A stretch of 53,815 nucleotides of DNA from Cyclobacteriaceae bacterium. GTDB taxonomy: Bacteria > Bacteroidota > Bacteroidia > Cytophagales > Cyclobacteriaceae. Below the pieces are notes generated by a model. That model was not told the origin of the DNA. It was given only the letters and a program-made list of their open reading frames with translations, and did not search any database. Shown piece by piece: positions 52,071 to 53,815 of the stretch (within the stretch, counting starts at the first letter, position 1; each line of letters begins with the position of its first letter). The stretch lies in the NCBI GenBank assembly GCA_025055435.1, contig JANWWN010000007.1, positions 1 to 53,815 of the forward strand. Reading direction: 5' to 3'. The position numbers and the translations under genes are program-made.

Positions 52071-53815
52071 TTAACGTTCGTGCGCGATGATCACCTTTTT
52101 TCTAAGGGTGTGCTGTCCGCCGGACACTTGCAAAATATACATACCGGCAGTCAAGTCACCGGTATTTATCGTTTCTGTTTGCTTTCCAGCCGGCATAACG
52201 GTGTACATAATATTTCGGCCGTGCAGGTCGGTAAGGGTGACCGCCACTGGCTGGCGCAACGGTTCGGAAAATATAATGTGCAGTGCATCATCTGCGGGGT
52301 TGGGGTACAAGCTAACCGAGGAAGTTATAAATGGGTTTTCCGTTGAAGTTATAATCGGATCGGGAAGGTGATCTGCCTGAGGGTTCAATAAAGCAGTTGC
52401 CTGCAGGACCTCTTTGGTAACTTCATCCTGAACAAACGCAACTATAGCAAGCTCTGCGGCATTAAAAGGGATATCCGGAATCCACTGAAAAGTAATGGTT
52501 TGCGATGTTAGGGGTACTGTAAGAAGTGTTCCTGCTGCATTTGGGAGCATCCTGCGAACCACGTTTTGATTACCGCCTTTTTGTTTTTCAATGAGGGCTA
52601 CAAATAACACCGGTTTACCTGTAGTTACTCCGGTTGGTCCGGTTACAAGGTTGACGTTAAAGTTTAACGCATTTTCTGAAGAGCGTGGCAGAGTAGTAAT
52701 TGTAAGGCTGACCGGCGATACCGAAAGTCCACGCAGGCTGCGATAATTTGTGCTCCATGCCTGGGTCAGGTTGCCCTGGCTGTAGCCGTCAACATACACA
52801 CGAGGAATAAGGCCCAAACTATTTGTAATTCCATAGAATGCTGCTCTGGCTCCGAAATCAGATGGGTTTTCCTGAAATAACTGGTCATTGTAAGGGAAGG
52901 GCAAATGGTATTGTAATTTTATTCCGTCAGTCGGAGTAAGATTGTTAAACAATGTGTTATTAGCTGCAAATGAGGAGTGATTTTGGGTGAAGTTTTCAAT
53001 CAAAAGATTGCGGTTTCGGCTTTCAATTTTAACATTGTTAAAAGCAAAGCCTTCGAAACGGCTTTTGTCACCGGTGCTGCTGGCAAAGGCCAGGCGGAAA
53101 CGCGTATTTATTTTATTTGAAATGCCATCCAGGGCGTGTCTGCCTGTACGCACTGAGGTAACGGTCGTGGTGTCCGACCAACCAACCGGACTCGAACCAA
53201 TATTACCCAGAATAAATCCTGAGGTATTAAACCAGTTTAAGCCGGTACCCGGTGACCCTAAAGATTGCCAGGTTAATCCTCCGTTGTCTGAGTACTCCAA
53301 AACCGCACCGTCCACGCCGGCAGGAGTCTTGAACATGTAATCCAAGGAAATTACGGGTTGCGGAACGCTGGTAAACGTTATGCAGGGAGAGTTGACGTAT
53401 GATCGTTCAAGCGGGTTGTAGTGGCCGGATGCTTTTGTTACCCAGGCGGCATTTCCAAATGAACTGAACAGAGGAGTGGTTGGTACATTAAACTCCCAGG
53501 TACTGTTTCCGGCAATATCCTCCACAGTCCAGAATCCTTTTCCTCCGTCCAGGTCCTGCATGATATACGATGAGGTTACGTTTAGACTTTTAAGAATGCG
53601 GATGGGCTTAGTTTTGGTAGCGTTACAACCGATAGGCGAGTATGCAGTAACGGAAACGTCAAATAATCCTGCTGAAGGAAATTGATGCATGGGCATCTGA
53701 TAAGTTCCTCCTTCCGGTGCAGGTAAATTTTTATCTGCCGGCCCGATAATGGCAGTGCCGTCACCAAAGTTCCATTGAAACTGATCGACCTGTACATTGC
53801 TTACCGTTGCCGATA
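52071..53815 (-). CDS. T9SS-secreted PKD-domain protein, N-terminus off the right edge
   Basis: The C-terminal 581 codons are visible. Seen from the right edge: a PKD domain (FQWNFGDGTA through FDVSVTAYSP), a beta-sandwich region with MAM-like features (VISLDYMF, GFAFNNVKIES), an Omp28-like stretch starting NLLIENFTQNHSSFAANN and including YHLPFPYND and IPRVYVDG, and a C-terminal T9SS type A sorting domain (SLYPNPADD ... AGMYILQVSGGQHTLRKKVII). The frame continues to the edge past the first in-window ATG (53696). It is exported and cell-surface attached through T9SS. The thioredoxin-like part lacks the CxxC of Omp28 relatives. Confidence 0.9.
   Translation of the reverse strand, partial: SATVSNVQVDQFQWNFGDGTAIIGPADKNLPAPEGGTYQMPMHQFPSAGLFDVSVTAYSPIGCNATKTKPIRILKSLNVTSSYIMQDLDGGKGFWTVEDIAGNSTWEFNVPTTPLFSSFGNAAWVTKASGHYNPLERSYVNSPCITFTSVPQPVISLDYMFKTPAGVDGAVLEYSDNGGLTWQSLGSPGTGLNWFNTSGFILGNIGSSPVGWSDTTTVTSVRTGRHALDGISNKINTRFRLAFASSTGDKSRFEGFAFNNVKIESRNRNLLIENFTQNHSSFAANNTLFNNLTPTDGIKLQYHLPFPYNDQLFQENPSDFGARAAFYGITNSLGLIPRVYVDGYSQGNLTQAWSTNYRSLRGLSVSPVSLTITTLPRSSENALNFNVNLVTGPTGVTTGKPVLFVALIEKQKGGNQNVVRRMLPNAAGTLLTVPLTSQTITFQWIPDIPFNAAELAIVAFVQDEVTKEVLQATALLNPQADHLPDPIITSTENPFITSSVSLYPNPADDALHIIFSEPLRQPVAVTLTDLHGRNIMYTVMPAGKQTETINTGDLTAGMYILQVSGGQHTLRKKVIIAHER

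Noticed and set aside
1-53815. Mobile element, prophage, CRISPR or defence island
   Set aside because: No transposase, integrase, phage or cas-like genes, no regular repeats, and the gene content is housekeeping throughout.

Overview
The window looks like chromosomal housekeeping DNA from a gliding-type member of Bacteroidota, most likely order Cytophagales; I cannot name a genus. The evidence is a gldA-gldF-gldG cluster ending in dnaN, a C-terminal type IX secretion (T9SS) sorting domain on the protein at the right edge, DUF4369/thioredoxin and TPR-transmembrane proteins typical of the phylum, and repeated matches to the Bacteroidota -7 promoter element TAnnTTTG just upstream of start codons, with no obvious Shine-Dalgarno sites. 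I see no phage, insertion sequence, CRISPR array or rRNA.

Layout. 1-9 kb: a membrane patatin-like lipase, then an AddA/AddB-like helicase-nuclease pair for double-strand break repair, converging on a Dps ferritin. 9-19 kb: ion and membrane energetics (Kup K+ uptake, type II NADH dehydrogenase, two tandem Ca2+/Na+ antiporters, CorA), a polyprenyl diphosphate synthase, an unknown protein, a 362-base stretch holding an inverted repeat, and a thioredoxin-like lipid-envelope/periplasmic protein. 19.9-25.8 kb: gldA-gldF-gldG-DUF4340-dnaN, with the dnaN terminator lying inside the end of a convergent phosphoesterase gene. 26-32.8 kb: small envelope and unknown proteins, tRNA-Gly, YkgJ-type Cys-cluster protein, thioredoxin, HD and TPR proteins, and a histidine phosphatase/aldo-keto reductase/OmpA-like operon. 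32.8-38.7 kb: ribosomal protein S1 with a structured leader, tRNA-Cys, and a tightly overlapping panB-panC-coaX-panD operon (pantothenate synthesis plus first step of CoA synthesis), followed by a convergent two-gene unit that begins with an unlisted 45-residue membrane protein. 38.7-46 kb: a covalent-flavin amine oxidase, a very large NtrY-like sensor kinase, mlaE/mlaF-type lipid transporter genes and a short-chain dehydrogenase that shares a palindromic divergent promoter with mlaE. 46-53.8 kb: ispG (large form), DUF6728, a lipoprotein, a TerC-hydrolase-SRAP operon, and the C-terminal part of a T9SS-secreted PKD-domain protein running off the right edge.

Gene density is very high: within operons start and stop codons commonly overlap as ATGA, and several convergent gene pairs abut or share their stop codons. 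The most interesting points are an SRAP-family protein that has lost three of four catalytic residues (C2, E105 and H160 in YedK numbering), two unlisted small membrane proteins, a three-hairpin leader before rpsA, a perfect 9-bp palindrome at the mlaE start site, a coding-like inverted repeat at 18.17-18.31 kb, and a set of promoters that place transcription starts within a few bases of the start codon. All calls are from reading the sequence only.
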